Assembly: GCA_002838945.1 (NCBI GenBank)
Contig: PGXB01000022.1
Location: forward strand, 1 to 55,456
Source of the DNA: a candidate division Zixibacteria bacterium HGW-Zixibacteria-1
GTDB lineage: Bacteria > Zixibacteria > MSB-5A5 > GN15 > PGXB01
DNA: 55,456 nucleotides
Direction of reading: 5' to 3'
This document shows positions 25,848-34,406 of this stretch, piece by piece (the first letter of the stretch is position 1; each line of letters starts with the position of its first letter). The translations under genes were made by a program, and so were the position numbers. The notes beneath the pieces are model-generated. The model was not told where the DNA came from and did not search any database. It saw only the letters and a program-made list of their open reading frames with translations.

Positions 25848-27269
25848 TTAATCAGCGCGTATCCACCGGGTTCCATGCCCGCGGCGGACCTCATCGACCG
25901 GTGGCGGCATGTTGGGATCACCGGTCAGCGTGATTTCCACCACGCGGAACCATTTCCCATCCGTCTCCACCAGAATATCCTTGCGCCTTTTCTCGATCAT
26001 TTTTTGTCTTTTCTTTTCGGTCATATTTTCCCATTTGAATTTCTTCTCATGGATGTAAGTACTGTAGAATCGATGCGCCCCTCCCAGCCGGTCGATCACT
26101 TTCGGACGCGGGTGTTTGTGGCCGGTCATTTTGAAACCGCTCTCTCCCATCGATGCCGCCGATACGACCGGATTAAAAATGCTGTCGGTAAATAATTTCT
26201 CAAAAACATCCTCGCTGCCGTGATGAGGCACTTTCAGCACATCACATTTAAGTTTATCCAGTTGACCGAGGCCGTTAAGATGATTGTAAAGTTCTGTTTC
26301 GGAGGCTTTGTTTAAATCACCTGTAAACAGCATCTCAAACTGGCCGTATTTTAACCTGAAGGTTACGCTGTTGCCGTTGATGGTTTTGGCCCAGTTCCTG
26401 CTTTCATAGGCCTGAAGAGTGCTTAACGGCCAGAGAACCTCCATTTCAATTCCCGATATGGCATTGTGGCTCTGCGCATAATTTTCGATGATGAAGGGAG
26501 CGCCGGCATAGGCTCGATCGAATGCCATCACTGACATGTCGCGGGACCGGCCGATAATTTCTTTCGCCAGATCTTCGTACTCACCAGTGAAATAGCCGTT
26601 GTTGAAGCTGCTCTTGAGCTGTCCGAGGTCCTTTACCAGGTAATCTCCTTTTATTCGATCCTGCGAGTCCAGGAAAGCCATGCCGCGCGTTACCGTTCCT
26701 CCGCTTTTGCTGTACACTGCATTATTGTCGGTTATTGCGTTTAACGGAAATTTAGCGGTACCCGGTTCGTACGTAGCCAGTCCGTTGTGATAAATAGTGC
26801 CAAAAACCAGATTTGTATCCTGTAACAGCCCGGTCAGGCCCAGGATATGATCTTTGTCATGGTGCGTAATTACCGTATATTCGATAATGGGATAATGGTC
26901 GGGATACAACCGATCGATAAATTGCCCGATCAACTCGCTTTCATCCTTCGTCCATGAGCCGCCGTCGATCAGAATATCGGTTCGCTCGGGAACAGGGTCA
27001 TCATAACCATCGACCGAATAGTTATAATTAGCGGGCAATTGAATAATCAGGCCGTCACCCTGGCCGACATTAACGATCCAGATGCGAAGCAGACTGTCTT
27101 TATCCGGCACATAATCGACTTTCTGCACTCTGCCGAAAGTGCTGTAATCGGGCGGAGGTTGGGCAAATACCGTGGCCGATAATGATATTGCTATAATCAG
27201 CAATAGCTGAATTATCCCGCCTGCCAGCGCCCTCCCGCCTCCTTTCTTCAATAAATGTAACATGTCCAT
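25848..27269 (-). CDS. Exported metallo-beta-lactamase-fold hydrolase, ComEC-C-terminal type
   Basis: A 473-residue protein with an N-terminal hydrophobic signal (about residues 18-36). It then has the hydrolase domain typical of the ComEC C terminus: WIVNVGQGDGLIIQLP (65-79), ILIDGGS, the metal motif H136-x-D-x-D140-H141 (THHDKDH), LFTGDLN, and KVPHHGSEDVF. There is no ComEC channel region, so this is a stand-alone exported enzyme, plausibly a nuclease or phosphodiesterase. The family length is usually shorter; an inserted region lies between the first motif and LFTGDLN. The start ATG at 27269 has GAGG upstream. It heads a two-gene operon with the three-span membrane protein. Confidence 0.82.
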   Translation of the reverse strand: MDMLHLLKKGGGRALAGGIIQLLLIIAISLSATVFAQPPPDYSTFGRVQKVDYVPDKDSLLRIWIVNVGQGDGLIIQLPANYNYSVDGYDDPVPERTDILIDGGSWTKDESELIGQFIDRLYPDHYPIIEYTVITHHDKDHILGLTGLLQDTNLVFGTIYHNGLATYEPGTAKFPLNAITDNNAVYSKSGGTVTRGMAFLDSQDRIKGDYLVKDLGQLKSSFNNGYFTGEYEDLAKEIIGRSRDMSVMAFDRAYAGAPFIIENYAQSHNAISGIEMEVLWPLSTLQAYESRNWAKTINGNSVTFRLKYGQFEMLFTGDLNKASETELYNHLNGLGQLDKLKCDVLKVPHHGSEDVFEKLFTDSIFNPVVSAASMGESGFKMTGHKHPRPKVIDRLGGAHRFYSTYIHEKKFKWENMTEKKRQKMIEKRRKDILVETDGKWFRVVEITLTGDPNMPPPVDEVRRGHGTRWIRAD

Positions 27270-27549
27270 AGCAGAACCTCACAAGATGGTTTAGTTATTT
27301 ATGCCCGGATTGCATGGTCACGGTGTCTGTCGATTGGGCAATTTCAGTGTCGATATTCTCGATAATGGGCTTTTTTAAAGAGATACATTAATTTTGCATT
27401 AACTCAAAAAACCCGGCAATAAATTAAAGATATTTCGAAAGGACAGAAAGGCAATAAAAAATTTACTTATATAAACCGAACTTTTTTAGCGTGCGGGCGT
27501 ATCTTAAACCATAACTGCTCATTCACAAGCTTAATTGCCTGAGGTACTT

Positions 27550-28344
27550 ATGAGGAAGAAACTATCGCACAAACTCGCTCGCTGGGGATTATTGCTGGTA
27601 ACAGTAATCATTGCCGTCTTTGCTCTTCAGATAACAGTCCTGGCCTTTCCTCAGATGTTTGTCTCCAAAAATATCCAGCGCGGTTCTATCAAAATATTTT
27701 ACGACGGCGATCAGGATGCGTATGTCGCCGAAATAGCTGAAGATGTGGACAGCCGCCTGCGTGCGACCGTTTTTTACGATTCGACTCAAAACACCAATGT
27801 CTACTTTTTGCGGAATCAGGGGCTGTATAAGATGTTTGTCCGATTATCGATGCTCCCTGCCGCGCCACAGGGATTCGCACTCTCTATTTTCGATAATGCC
27901 TTTGTCGACGAAGCAAGAGTGAAAGAGCTGGCTGAGATGACCGGCGGTCTTCCGAAATACAGCATCTATGAAGGCAACCCGGCCCATACTATCGTGCATG
28001 AAGTGGGTCATCTGATCATTACCGGTCAAATCGGCCGCGGGACATGGAAACAGCTTCCTCACTGGAAACAAGAGGGATTTCCGGAATATATCGCCAATAT
28101 TTCATTGATTCGCGGCGACAGCACGGCAAGTCTGCCGGACCGGGTCGCCATTCTCAACGATGATAGTATTTGGGGATGGAAGCGCGGCTGGGATCGCATT
28201 CATTATGAAGCTGGTCTTCTGGTCGAATTTCTACTCGATGTAAAGGGGTACACGGTCGAAGATATTGTGGCTGATTCCGTCACCAGTGAAACGACTCTTA
28301 CAGAACTGCTGGAATGGTGCCGTCTGCGGGAAATTCCCCAGTAA
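27550..28344 (+). CDS. Membrane-anchored gluzincin-type metallopeptidase (peptidase MA-like)
   Basis: A 264-residue protein with one N-terminal membrane span (about residues 12-33). The zinc motif H150-E-V-G-H154 is followed by WKQE175GFPEY, which supplies the third (Glu) ligand, as in gluzincins of the MA clan. The domain before it matches the usual beta-rich start of peptidase-MA-like proteins (GSIKIFYDG). The catalytic part would face the periplasm. ATG 27550 is preceded by GAGG at five bases; an upstream TTG is less likely. It is a single gene, convergent with and only 29 bases from the SLC12-like transporter. The substrate is unknown. Confidence 0.82.
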   Translation: MRKKLSHKLARWGLLLVTVIIAVFALQITVLAFPQMFVSKNIQRGSIKIFYDGDQDAYVAEIAEDVDSRLRATVFYDSTQNTNVYFLRNQGLYKMFVRLSMLPAAPQGFALSIFDNAFVDEARVKELAEMTGGLPKYSIYEGNPAHTIVHEVGHLIITGQIGRGTWKQLPHWKQEGFPEYIANISLIRGDSTASLPDRVAILNDDSIWGWKRGWDRIHYEAGLLVEFLLDVKGYTVEDIVADSVTSETTLTELLEWCRLREIPQ

Positions 28345-28373
28345 TTTCACGGACTTTCTTTGAATTCATTGCC

Positions 28374-30578
28374 CTAAGCCGGTTCGAGTTCATCGGCTTG
28401 AAGCAGTTTGCCGACAAAGAGACAGGAATTCTTGACAAAAAAGACCACTGGCAGATCACCGACAATATTTTCAAGACGGCTGACATATTCAAGCTCCTGG
28501 CCCGGTTCGGGAATGGCCAAACCAAGAAAAACGACATCGGCTTCGGCGCTGTACTCCTGAATCAGGTGGCCGATATTTTTATCGGGCGGTTTCAGAAAAA
28601 CATTACATTCGGCTTCGATTCGAATGTCCTTGAGCATTGCTGCGAGGTACCTCGAGGTGTTCTCCCGGGCGAATTCATTGGAAGCCGCACTCAGGATGGT
28701 TAGTTCGGCGCCCCGCCATTCGGAGTTGCGAGTAAGCAGGTACGCCAGCAGCAGCATCAGGTCGCCGTTTTGTTTCAGGCCGCCCCACCAGATATGAATT
28801 TGCCGGGCCGACTTATGCACCGGAAAGATATGACGCGGATTGATCTTTCCGATCACCACCGACTTCTGAATCTTTTCGAGCCGCTGGGCCGTAACCAGAA
28901 AATCAGCCAGGAGCTTCGGGTCCTTGGGCCAGCCGAGGACAATTGTGTTGCTGGAAAACTCCGCTATCCCATTGGCCTGGGAAACATCGACAATGCCGTT
29001 AACAACATTGTCGACAATATCGACTTCGGGAAAGACCGCCAGATCTTCATTGCGCATCAACTCCGCGGTCGATTTCAACCTCGCTTCGATATCGATATTT
29101 TCCGCCAGAAGATCGCCGACAATCAACTCGCAGACCGTCACTACGCCGCGGTCCTGGCTGAACCAGGAACCGAATTTTATCAGATCGAGCTTTCTTTGAG
29201 GATCATCGACAAAAACCAGGACATGCGGGCGCCAGTTGCGGGCGCTCATTGAACGCCGGGACAGCCGAATAAGCACCCAGCGAAGTGCCGCCTCATAAAT
29301 CCCGCGCCGGGCATCACCCCAGGTGGCTCTCCTCTCCCGTCGTGCGAAAAACAGCCAGAGAAGAAATTCAATCGAAATTGCCATTATGCTGGCCAGCGGA
29401 CTGATCAAAAACATCACCCATAAACAAGCGACTCCACAGGCAATGTTGACTATCCAGGGGACGCGAAATCTCGGCCGCCATGACGGGTCGCCGCTGAGCG
29501 TCTCCAGACCGGCAACAATATTAATGGTCCCGTAAACCGTCAGAAAAAACATGGTGACGACCTGGGCGATGGAATTGAGATTGCCGAGATAAACAAAGGC
29601 CAGAGCTATGGCCACCGAAAGAACCAGGGCCGCCTTTATCCCGCCCTCGCCGGAAATAAATGACCTTATTTTACGATTGGTTATTTGATCCCGGGTGACT
29701 GCCTGAAGTGTCCGCGGCGCACCCAGAATCGAACCCACGGCGGAGGAAAGAATCGCCCCCCATAAACCGGGAAGAATCAGCAATGCCCCCAGCGGAGCAA
29801 TCTTCAGCCAGATCAACGTATCTGATTTCAACTCTTCAGCCGCAGCCGATTTATAAAGCAGCACCGGAATCGCCAGGTAAATAAGAAATCCGGTGATAGC
29901 GGCGGCGATGGCCCCGATCGGAATCGACTTTTCCGGCTTTTTGAGATCGCCCGACAAGCTCAATCCGGCCATAACCCCGGTCACCGCCGGAAAAAATACC
30001 GCAAACCCGATCCAGAAATCTATTTGGTCGGCTGATTCGAGAAAAACCAGCGGTTTGGTTCGCGTGATTAAAAGAGCACCAACAGCCAGCGCCATTATGG
30101 ATATGGCCACCAATAAAAGAAGCGGGGCCTGTGATTTCAAGGCCAGTTTGGCGCCATAAAGCGACACCCCGCCGACAACAATAATTATAACGGCGCTTAT
30201 CAATCCGAGAGGGATTCCCGGCCAGACAATACTCAGCGACTCGGCCAGACCATAAGCATATAAAGTGGCCGAAACCGCCTGTGAAAGGTATAGAGGCACC
30301 CCGATAGCCGCCCCCACGCCAAGACCGAGGGAGCGGGAAATTATAAAATAGGCTCCTCCGACCCCAACCCGCATGTTCGTGGCCATCGACGAAAACGACA
30401 GCGTGGTGACCAATGTTATGCAGTTGGCAAGGATGACGATAAGCAGTGTTTTGACAAGACCCAGATGACCGACAATCCATCCGAAACGGAGGTACATAAT
30501 CACGCCAAGGATGGTCAGGATCGTGGGCGTATACACTCCCAGAAATGTCCCCAGCGTTCCCCTGGACTGTTGATTCAC
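28374..30578 (-). CDS. Bacterial SLC12-like cation-chloride cotransporter family permease
   Basis: A 734-residue APC-superfamily transporter. The N-terminal block GTFLGVYTPTILTILGVIMY followed by LRFGWIVG is close to the signature of SLC12 cation-chloride cotransporters. Twelve membrane segments fill residues 10-440, followed by a cytosolic C-terminal domain of about 290 residues with USP-like strands (HVLVFVDDPQRKLDLI, IVLGWPKDPKLLADFL, HIWWGGLKQNGDLMLLLAYL), as in eukaryotic members. It starts with GTG at 30578, with GAGG about ten bases upstream; no ATG fits. Transported ions are not proven; amino acid or K+/Cl- transport are both possible for bacterial members. Confidence 0.85.
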   Translation of the reverse strand: MNQQSRGTLGTFLGVYTPTILTILGVIMYLRFGWIVGHLGLVKTLLIVILANCITLVTTLSFSSMATNMRVGVGGAYFIISRSLGLGVGAAIGVPLYLSQAVSATLYAYGLAESLSIVWPGIPLGLISAVIIIVVGGVSLYGAKLALKSQAPLLLLVAISIMALAVGALLITRTKPLVFLESADQIDFWIGFAVFFPAVTGVMAGLSLSGDLKKPEKSIPIGAIAAAITGFLIYLAIPVLLYKSAAAEELKSDTLIWLKIAPLGALLILPGLWGAILSSAVGSILGAPRTLQAVTRDQITNRKIRSFISGEGGIKAALVLSVAIALAFVYLGNLNSIAQVVTMFFLTVYGTINIVAGLETLSGDPSWRPRFRVPWIVNIACGVACLWVMFLISPLASIMAISIEFLLWLFFARRERRATWGDARRGIYEAALRWVLIRLSRRSMSARNWRPHVLVFVDDPQRKLDLIKFGSWFSQDRGVVTVCELIVGDLLAENIDIEARLKSTAELMRNEDLAVFPEVDIVDNVVNGIVDVSQANGIAEFSSNTIVLGWPKDPKLLADFLVTAQRLEKIQKSVVIGKINPRHIFPVHKSARQIHIWWGGLKQNGDLMLLLAYLLTRNSEWRGAELTILSAASNEFARENTSRYLAAMLKDIRIEAECNVFLKPPDKNIGHLIQEYSAEADVVFLGLAIPEPGQELEYVSRLENIVGDLPVVFFVKNSCLFVGKLLQADELEPA

Positions 30579-30662
30579 TTATAAAACCTCAATTTGGCGA
30601 AATTTCATCTCCTGATGGCGGTCAAAATAGCCAATACGAATATATTAAAGCAAGATTTAATT

Positions 30663-30697
30663 CAAATAAAAAACCGGGGGGTTCACCTCCCGGTTTT
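30663..30697 (-). terminator. Intrinsic terminator of the SnoaL-like lipoprotein gene
   Basis: On the minus strand AAAACCGGG...CCCGGTTTT forms a 12-pair stem (30670-30681 with 30686-30697, one G-U) and a four-base loop. It is followed by a T-rich tail. It lies 84 bases after the lipoprotein stop. Confidence 0.85.
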
Positions 30698-30780
30698 AAT
30701 TTCATATATGTCAATCGGTGGATGATTTTACGGGGCTTGTGTTTTCTTATTTATCGAAATCGCCGATCAAATATCAACAA

Positions 30781-31344
30781 TCAACTTTTCATGGCTTCGG
30801 TCGGATAGGAAAAATGCATCTGTACAATCACCCACTTGCCGTTTCTTTTCTCCGTTACACCGGTCCAGCGAACATCCTTCCAAGCGGTCGGACGTCCGTC
30901 CCACTCTCCGAAATCATCCAGCACACAGGCCCACCAGGCGACATCGCCCCCCTGGGAAATATTAATGCGCAAATCCTTAACCTCGTAGCTGGTGGCTTTG
31001 AAGGCGTCATTCATGAAGACATTCTCGACAAGCTGCCGGAACGCTTCAAACCCGCGAATAGTCCCGGCATTGTCGGGATTATAGAAGAATAGGCTGGAGT
31101 CCTGAAGCATCACACTGTAGAGCCGCTCTTTGTCCTTGGTCAGCGCCCAACCGATCGAATCCTCAATTACTTTTTTGATTATGGCCATCTCTTTATCATT
31201 GGCTTTGGTCGCATTCATATTGCCGCTCCCCTCGGAAGATATTGTTTTGTCTGCCAGCCGCACGGTTGAATCATCACTCTTGCCGCACCCGGCCGAAAGC
31301 CCAACTGCCGCCGCTAAAATGATATAAATAACTACTCTTACCAT
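30781..31344 (-). CDS. Lipoprotein with SnoaL/NTF2-like domain
   Basis: A 187-residue lipoprotein with the lipobox ending at C20 (LSAGC) and a short polar linker to about residue 50. The rest is a cone-shaped SnoaL/NTF2-like fold, recognisable from IIKKVIEDSIGWALTKDKER, FRGFEAF-type REGFEAFRQLVENVF spacing, and a C-terminal WTGVTEKRNGKWVIVQMHFS. Members of this family are often bound-ligand or ketosteroid-isomerase-like proteins of unknown role. The ATG is preceded by GAGG. It is a single-gene transcript with its own terminator, divergent from the XRE regulator. Confidence 0.8.
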   Translation of the reverse strand: MVRVVIYIILAAAVGLSAGCGKSDDSTVRLADKTISSEGSGNMNATKANDKEMAIIKKVIEDSIGWALTKDKERLYSVMLQDSSLFFYNPDNAGTIRGFEAFRQLVENVFMNDAFKATSYEVKDLRINISQGGDVAWWACVLDDFGEWDGRPTAWKDVRWTGVTEKRNGKWVIVQMHFSYPTEAMKS

Positions 31345-31538
31345 TTTGAAACCTCAAAAAAATGGATGTTTTAATTTCCAGGTAACTTTTGTTATGGTCG
31401 TTACATCAGAGGTACATAATCAGATACAGGCTTGCGGACAATTTCTCAAAAAAGACTCACTTATCTAAATAATGAAATAACAATATGTTAAAGGAATTTC
31501 TCATATTCTTAATAAAAGTTGAAACTTATTTTCAAAAA

Positions 31539-31556
31539 TGTTGTATATTTACAACA
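31539..31556. promoter_or_regulatory. Inverted repeat, probable operator of the XRE regulator
   Basis: TGTTGTA (31539-31545) and TACAACA (31550-31556) are exact complements separated by TATT. The repeat overlaps a possible -10 and lies 19 bases before the regulator start. Autoregulation is inferred. Confidence 0.5.
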
Positions 31557-31574
31557 GATAAATATGTTTATTAT

Positions 31575-31835
31575 ATGAAAAGTAGAAAATTATATAACAG
31601 AATCTCCGTACTTCGCGAAGAACGGGGAATTTCGAGAAAGGAACTGGCCGACCAGATCGGTGTTAATTTCCAGACGGTCGGCTACCTGGAGCGGGAAGAA
31701 TACAACCCCAGTCTCGATCTGGCCTTTCGGATCAGCGAATATTTCGCTCTGCCGATCGAGATGATTTTCTCCACCGAACCGATGAAACCGCTCTCGCAGG
31801 AAATTCTCGAGCAGAGAAAAAAGACGGGAGGATAA
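31575..31835 (+). CDS. XRE-family transcriptional regulator
   Basis: An 86-residue single-domain DNA-binding protein. The helix-turn-helix is plain: RISVLREERGISRKELADQI with GVNFQTVGYLEREEYNPSLD and AFRISEYFALPIEMIF, the compact YozG/Cro type. I start it at ATG 31575, where the conserved domain begins (MKSRKLYNR). The upstream in-frame stretch is AT-rich and contains the inverted repeat, so it is more likely promoter. There is no clear ribosome site. It is immediately followed by a small membrane protein gene with one base between stop and start, a common pairing in which the regulator controls the membrane protein. Confidence 0.85.
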   Translation: MKSRKLYNRISVLREERGISRKELADQIGVNFQTVGYLEREEYNPSLDLAFRISEYFALPIEMIFSTEPMKPLSQEILEQRKKTGG

Positions 31836-31836
31836 T

Positions 31837-32253
31837 ATGTCGGCCATGAACAGGAGAATCTGGGTATTAATCAATTATATTTGCCTGGGTTTGTTGCTCT
31901 TTGCCTTTTATTCCGGCGAGCTGGTCGAACGGACCACCATCATTTATGCCGCTCTTGCCTTTGCACTGATTGTCGGCCTGATCAGTTTCTTCTTGGTGCA
32001 TATTAATACCGGACTCTGGAAACTGGTTCACTCGAAAATTGATAAGCTTGATGAACGGCAGGTGCAGGTCACCCATGGCGCCCTCCGTCATTCTTACAGC
32101 ATTTTCACCATTCTGGCTCTGGTAATATTATTGATAATAGCCCTGTCGGGCGGCTATGATGATGCCAATATCATCATGATCTTCGCCTCACTATTGTACC
32201 TGGCCCACACTCTCCCCTCCTCGGTCCTCGCCTGGACCGAGAAGGAAGTGTAA
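31837..32253 (+). CDS. Four-span membrane protein co-encoded with the XRE regulator
   Basis: A 138-residue protein with four predicted membrane helices, at about residues 10-25, 34-55, 85-104 and 110-128. The middle loop is conserved-looking and charged (KIDKLDERQVQVTHGALRHSY). GGGAGG precedes the ATG, and the gene is tightly coupled to the XRE regulator. Similar small integral proteins often accompany compact XRE regulators, with function unknown. Confidence 0.78.
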   Translation: MSAMNRRIWVLINYICLGLLLFAFYSGELVERTTIIYAALAFALIVGLISFFLVHINTGLWKLVHSKIDKLDERQVQVTHGALRHSYSIFTILALVILLIIALSGGYDDANIIMIFASLLYLAHTLPSSVLAWTEKEV

Positions 32254-32333
32254 GGTTCTCAAGCGCTTATTAGCCTTCAGCTGTCAGAAATTGACAAAAA
32301 CTTGCTTTTCTTTCATTCTGGTTTAATTAATTA

Positions 32334-32362
32334 TGGACAATCTAAAGAATATTATATATAAT
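32334..32362 (+). promoter_or_regulatory. Sigma70-type promoter of the FRG cassette
   Basis: TGGACA (32334-32339, five of six) and a perfect TATAAT (32357-32362) are spaced by 17 bases. Transcription would start near 32370, 27 bases before the ATG. A further TTGACA at 32291-32296 has no matching -10. Confidence 0.65.
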
Positions 32363-32396
32363 TCATTAAATAGTCGGTCATAATAATAATTGAAAA

Positions 32397-33218
32397 ATGG
32401 TAACAACACTTAGAGATTTAACTATTTCTGAAATCAAGAGAATCAACTGTCCGGTAAAATGCAAAATCATAAAAAAAGAAATTAAGAATCTTGCAGATTA
32501 TTTTGCATTGACATCCTCTTTATTAGTTGATAATCAGCCTTATTGGTACCGAGGCCAGCGGAACTCCTCATGGAGCCTGGTACCCTCCGCATTAAGATAT
32601 ATTACTCTGTCAGAGAGAAGCGAGGCATTAAATCTATTGAATGATTTCAAGAGAATTGCCGAGATTAAACTTGATAGACCCCCTGGAACAGATGAAGAAT
32701 TGAGGTGGCTTCAACTTGCGCAACATTATGGCATACCAACAAGATTATTAGACTGGACAGAAAGCGCTGTGTTTGCATTGTTTTTTGCCTGCAAAGCATA
32801 TAAAGAAAAAAATGTTGAATTCGATGGTATGGTCTTCCTTTTAAATCCCAGTCATATAAGCAAGCTCCCAGGTACTACTTCGAGAACCTCACTTGATACT
32901 CATCCGGATGACGATTTAATTGGCTCATATACGATGCTTGGACCCAGGGCCAACAAAAAGGGAAAACCCAATATTGCAATTAAGCCGGTTTGGAATTCTG
33001 AAAGAATGATGTTTCAAAGAGGTGTATTTACATTACATGGCAATAAAGATTTTGCCATAGATGAGGAGCAAGCGCCTTCATTGGTAGGAATCCCAATTTT
33101 ATTTGAATTGAAGGCAAATATTCAAAAAGAGTTAGATAGAATATGTATAGATGAAATAGCAATGTTCCCGGAATTAGAGCATGCGTGCATAAATTTACGT
33201 AGAAGGGCCGGCTTATAA
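32397..33218 (+). CDS. FRG-domain protein
   Basis: A 273-residue protein with an FRG domain. The key blocks are the YWYRGQ (49-54) NSSWSLVPSALR motif and LAQHYGIPTRLLDWTESAVFALFFA (positions 107-131, quoted here as two parts: LAQHYGIPTRLLDW and TESAVFALFFA). The FRG domain is of unknown activity, widespread in phage and accessory bacterial genes. The gene is AT-rich compared with its neighbours, lacks a Shine-Dalgarno site, and has its own good promoter. It lies 12 bases upstream of the next gene, so the two form an operon. The low GC and family distribution point to horizontal acquisition; a defence or toxin role is only a hypothesis. Confidence 0.82.
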   Translation: MVTTLRDLTISEIKRINCPVKCKIIKKEIKNLADYFALTSSLLVDNQPYWYRGQRNSSWSLVPSALRYITLSERSEALNLLNDFKRIAEIKLDRPPGTDEELRWLQLAQHYGIPTRLLDWTESAVFALFFACKAYKEKNVEFDGMVFLLNPSHISKLPGTTSRTSLDTHPDDDLIGSYTMLGPRANKKGKPNIAIKPVWNSERMMFQRGVFTLHGNKDFAIDEEQAPSLVGIPILFELKANIQKELDRICIDEIAMFPELEHACINLRRRAGL

Positions 33219-33230
33219 TAGGAAGATAAT

Positions 33231-34406
33231 ATGCCAAGTAATATACCCTTTATTTATAATGAAAATGATGTAGAGATTCTAAAGACCTTTTATTCAGATA
33301 CTAAGTGTGTAAGGATTTCTCTTGAGAAGGCTAATATATTAAATTTGATCCCATCTGGGATATCGGTCTGGATAGATCCAAATGTCGATATATACCATAA
33401 TTGGCCACCAAGTGAAAATAAGCTCAAGGATCTTTATTCTAGATTTGATCCAGAAGAAAGAATATCTGATATTAATTTTCAAAAAAGGCCGAATGAGGAA
33501 TATTTATGTAAATTTATTAATTCTATCTTAGATCACTGTAATGAGTATGGACCGGGACTTTTAACAGTTCCACAACTTCCGTTAATGGAAAAGCCAAATA
33601 GAAATGCTATTAATAAAAAAATGGTTGAATTGAGCAAGGAGTGGCAGCACAAAAATCATTATTCTGGCAAGTTAATATTACCAATTATAATATGTAATCA
33701 AAGTCTGATAAATAGAAAACCTTTAAGAGATAAAATTATTGAACATGCAAGAATGTCTCTTGATATCTTTAATATGACGGCGATCTGGGTCGTCGATGTA
33801 ACCCTAAATGATAATCTACCTTTTAATACCTATGGAGATAAGAGATTTCCTAGTCTTATTGAACTTCATAAAGGACTACAAAAGGAAATCCCGCCCCATA
33901 CAAAAATAATTGCCGGACCATATTGGGGGATGAATCTATTATTGTGGGCACGCGGACTTGCAACCCATATGGCCTTTGGTCTTGGCAAAGGATATCAGTA
34001 TCTAATCCCAGGTGGAAAAAAAAGAAGAGGCCACAACCGCATAGCTTTAGGTCCCCTGCGAAGGATGTCGGTTGTAGAAAAAGAATTGGAGGCATGGCTC
34101 AAGATTGCCAAAGAACGCATATCGTATGACCAGCAAGTAGTTAAGGTCTTTGATAATTTGCTGCAAAATATGAAGAAATATTATAGTGATAATTATGCTG
34201 CTCAAAAACAGGTCGCAGAATTTTATAAAGAATGGATTGGCAGTTTTGATAGTCTCCCGCCTGAAGGAAGGGCTTTGGCACTCTATCAAGATTTTTCAAA
34301 TGCATTTGTCTTGGGCAAAAAAATAAAAAAACCTCTTCCGCGTTCGGCAAAGTCGGCCCGCGCTCCGGAAAAAGTGGTTCAACAATATATGCTCAATACT
34401 CTTTAA
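33231..34406 (+). CDS. Hypothetical protein in the AT-rich cassette
   Basis: A 391-residue protein I cannot assign. Predicted strands alternate with helices (SGISVWIDPN, GPGLLTVPQLP, KLILPIIICNQ, TAIWVVDVT, TKIIAGPYWGMN, HMAFGLGKGYQYLIPG), which could be a TIM-barrel-like layout, perhaps related to queuine/archaeosine-type transglycosylases; this is weak. A basic KKRRGHNR follows, then a helical C terminus. There is no signal or membrane span, so it is probably cytosolic. It is AT-rich and co-transcribed with the FRG gene 12 bases upstream. Its 3' end overlaps the convergent nuclease-like gene by 14 bases, a tight packing seen in mobile cassettes. Confidence 0.7.
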   Translation: MPSNIPFIYNENDVEILKTFYSDTKCVRISLEKANILNLIPSGISVWIDPNVDIYHNWPPSENKLKDLYSRFDPEERISDINFQKRPNEEYLCKFINSILDHCNEYGPGLLTVPQLPLMEKPNRNAINKKMVELSKEWQHKNHYSGKLILPIIICNQSLINRKPLRDKIIEHARMSLDIFNMTAIWVVDVTLNDNLPFNTYGDKRFPSLIELHKGLQKEIPPHTKIIAGPYWGMNLLLWARGLATHMAFGLGKGYQYLIPGGKKRRGHNRIALGPLRRMSVVEKELEAWLKIAKERISYDQQVVKVFDNLLQNMKKYYSDNYAAQKQVAEFYKEWIGSFDSLPPEGRALALYQDFSNAFVLGKKIKKPLPRSAKSARAPEKVVQQYMLNTL

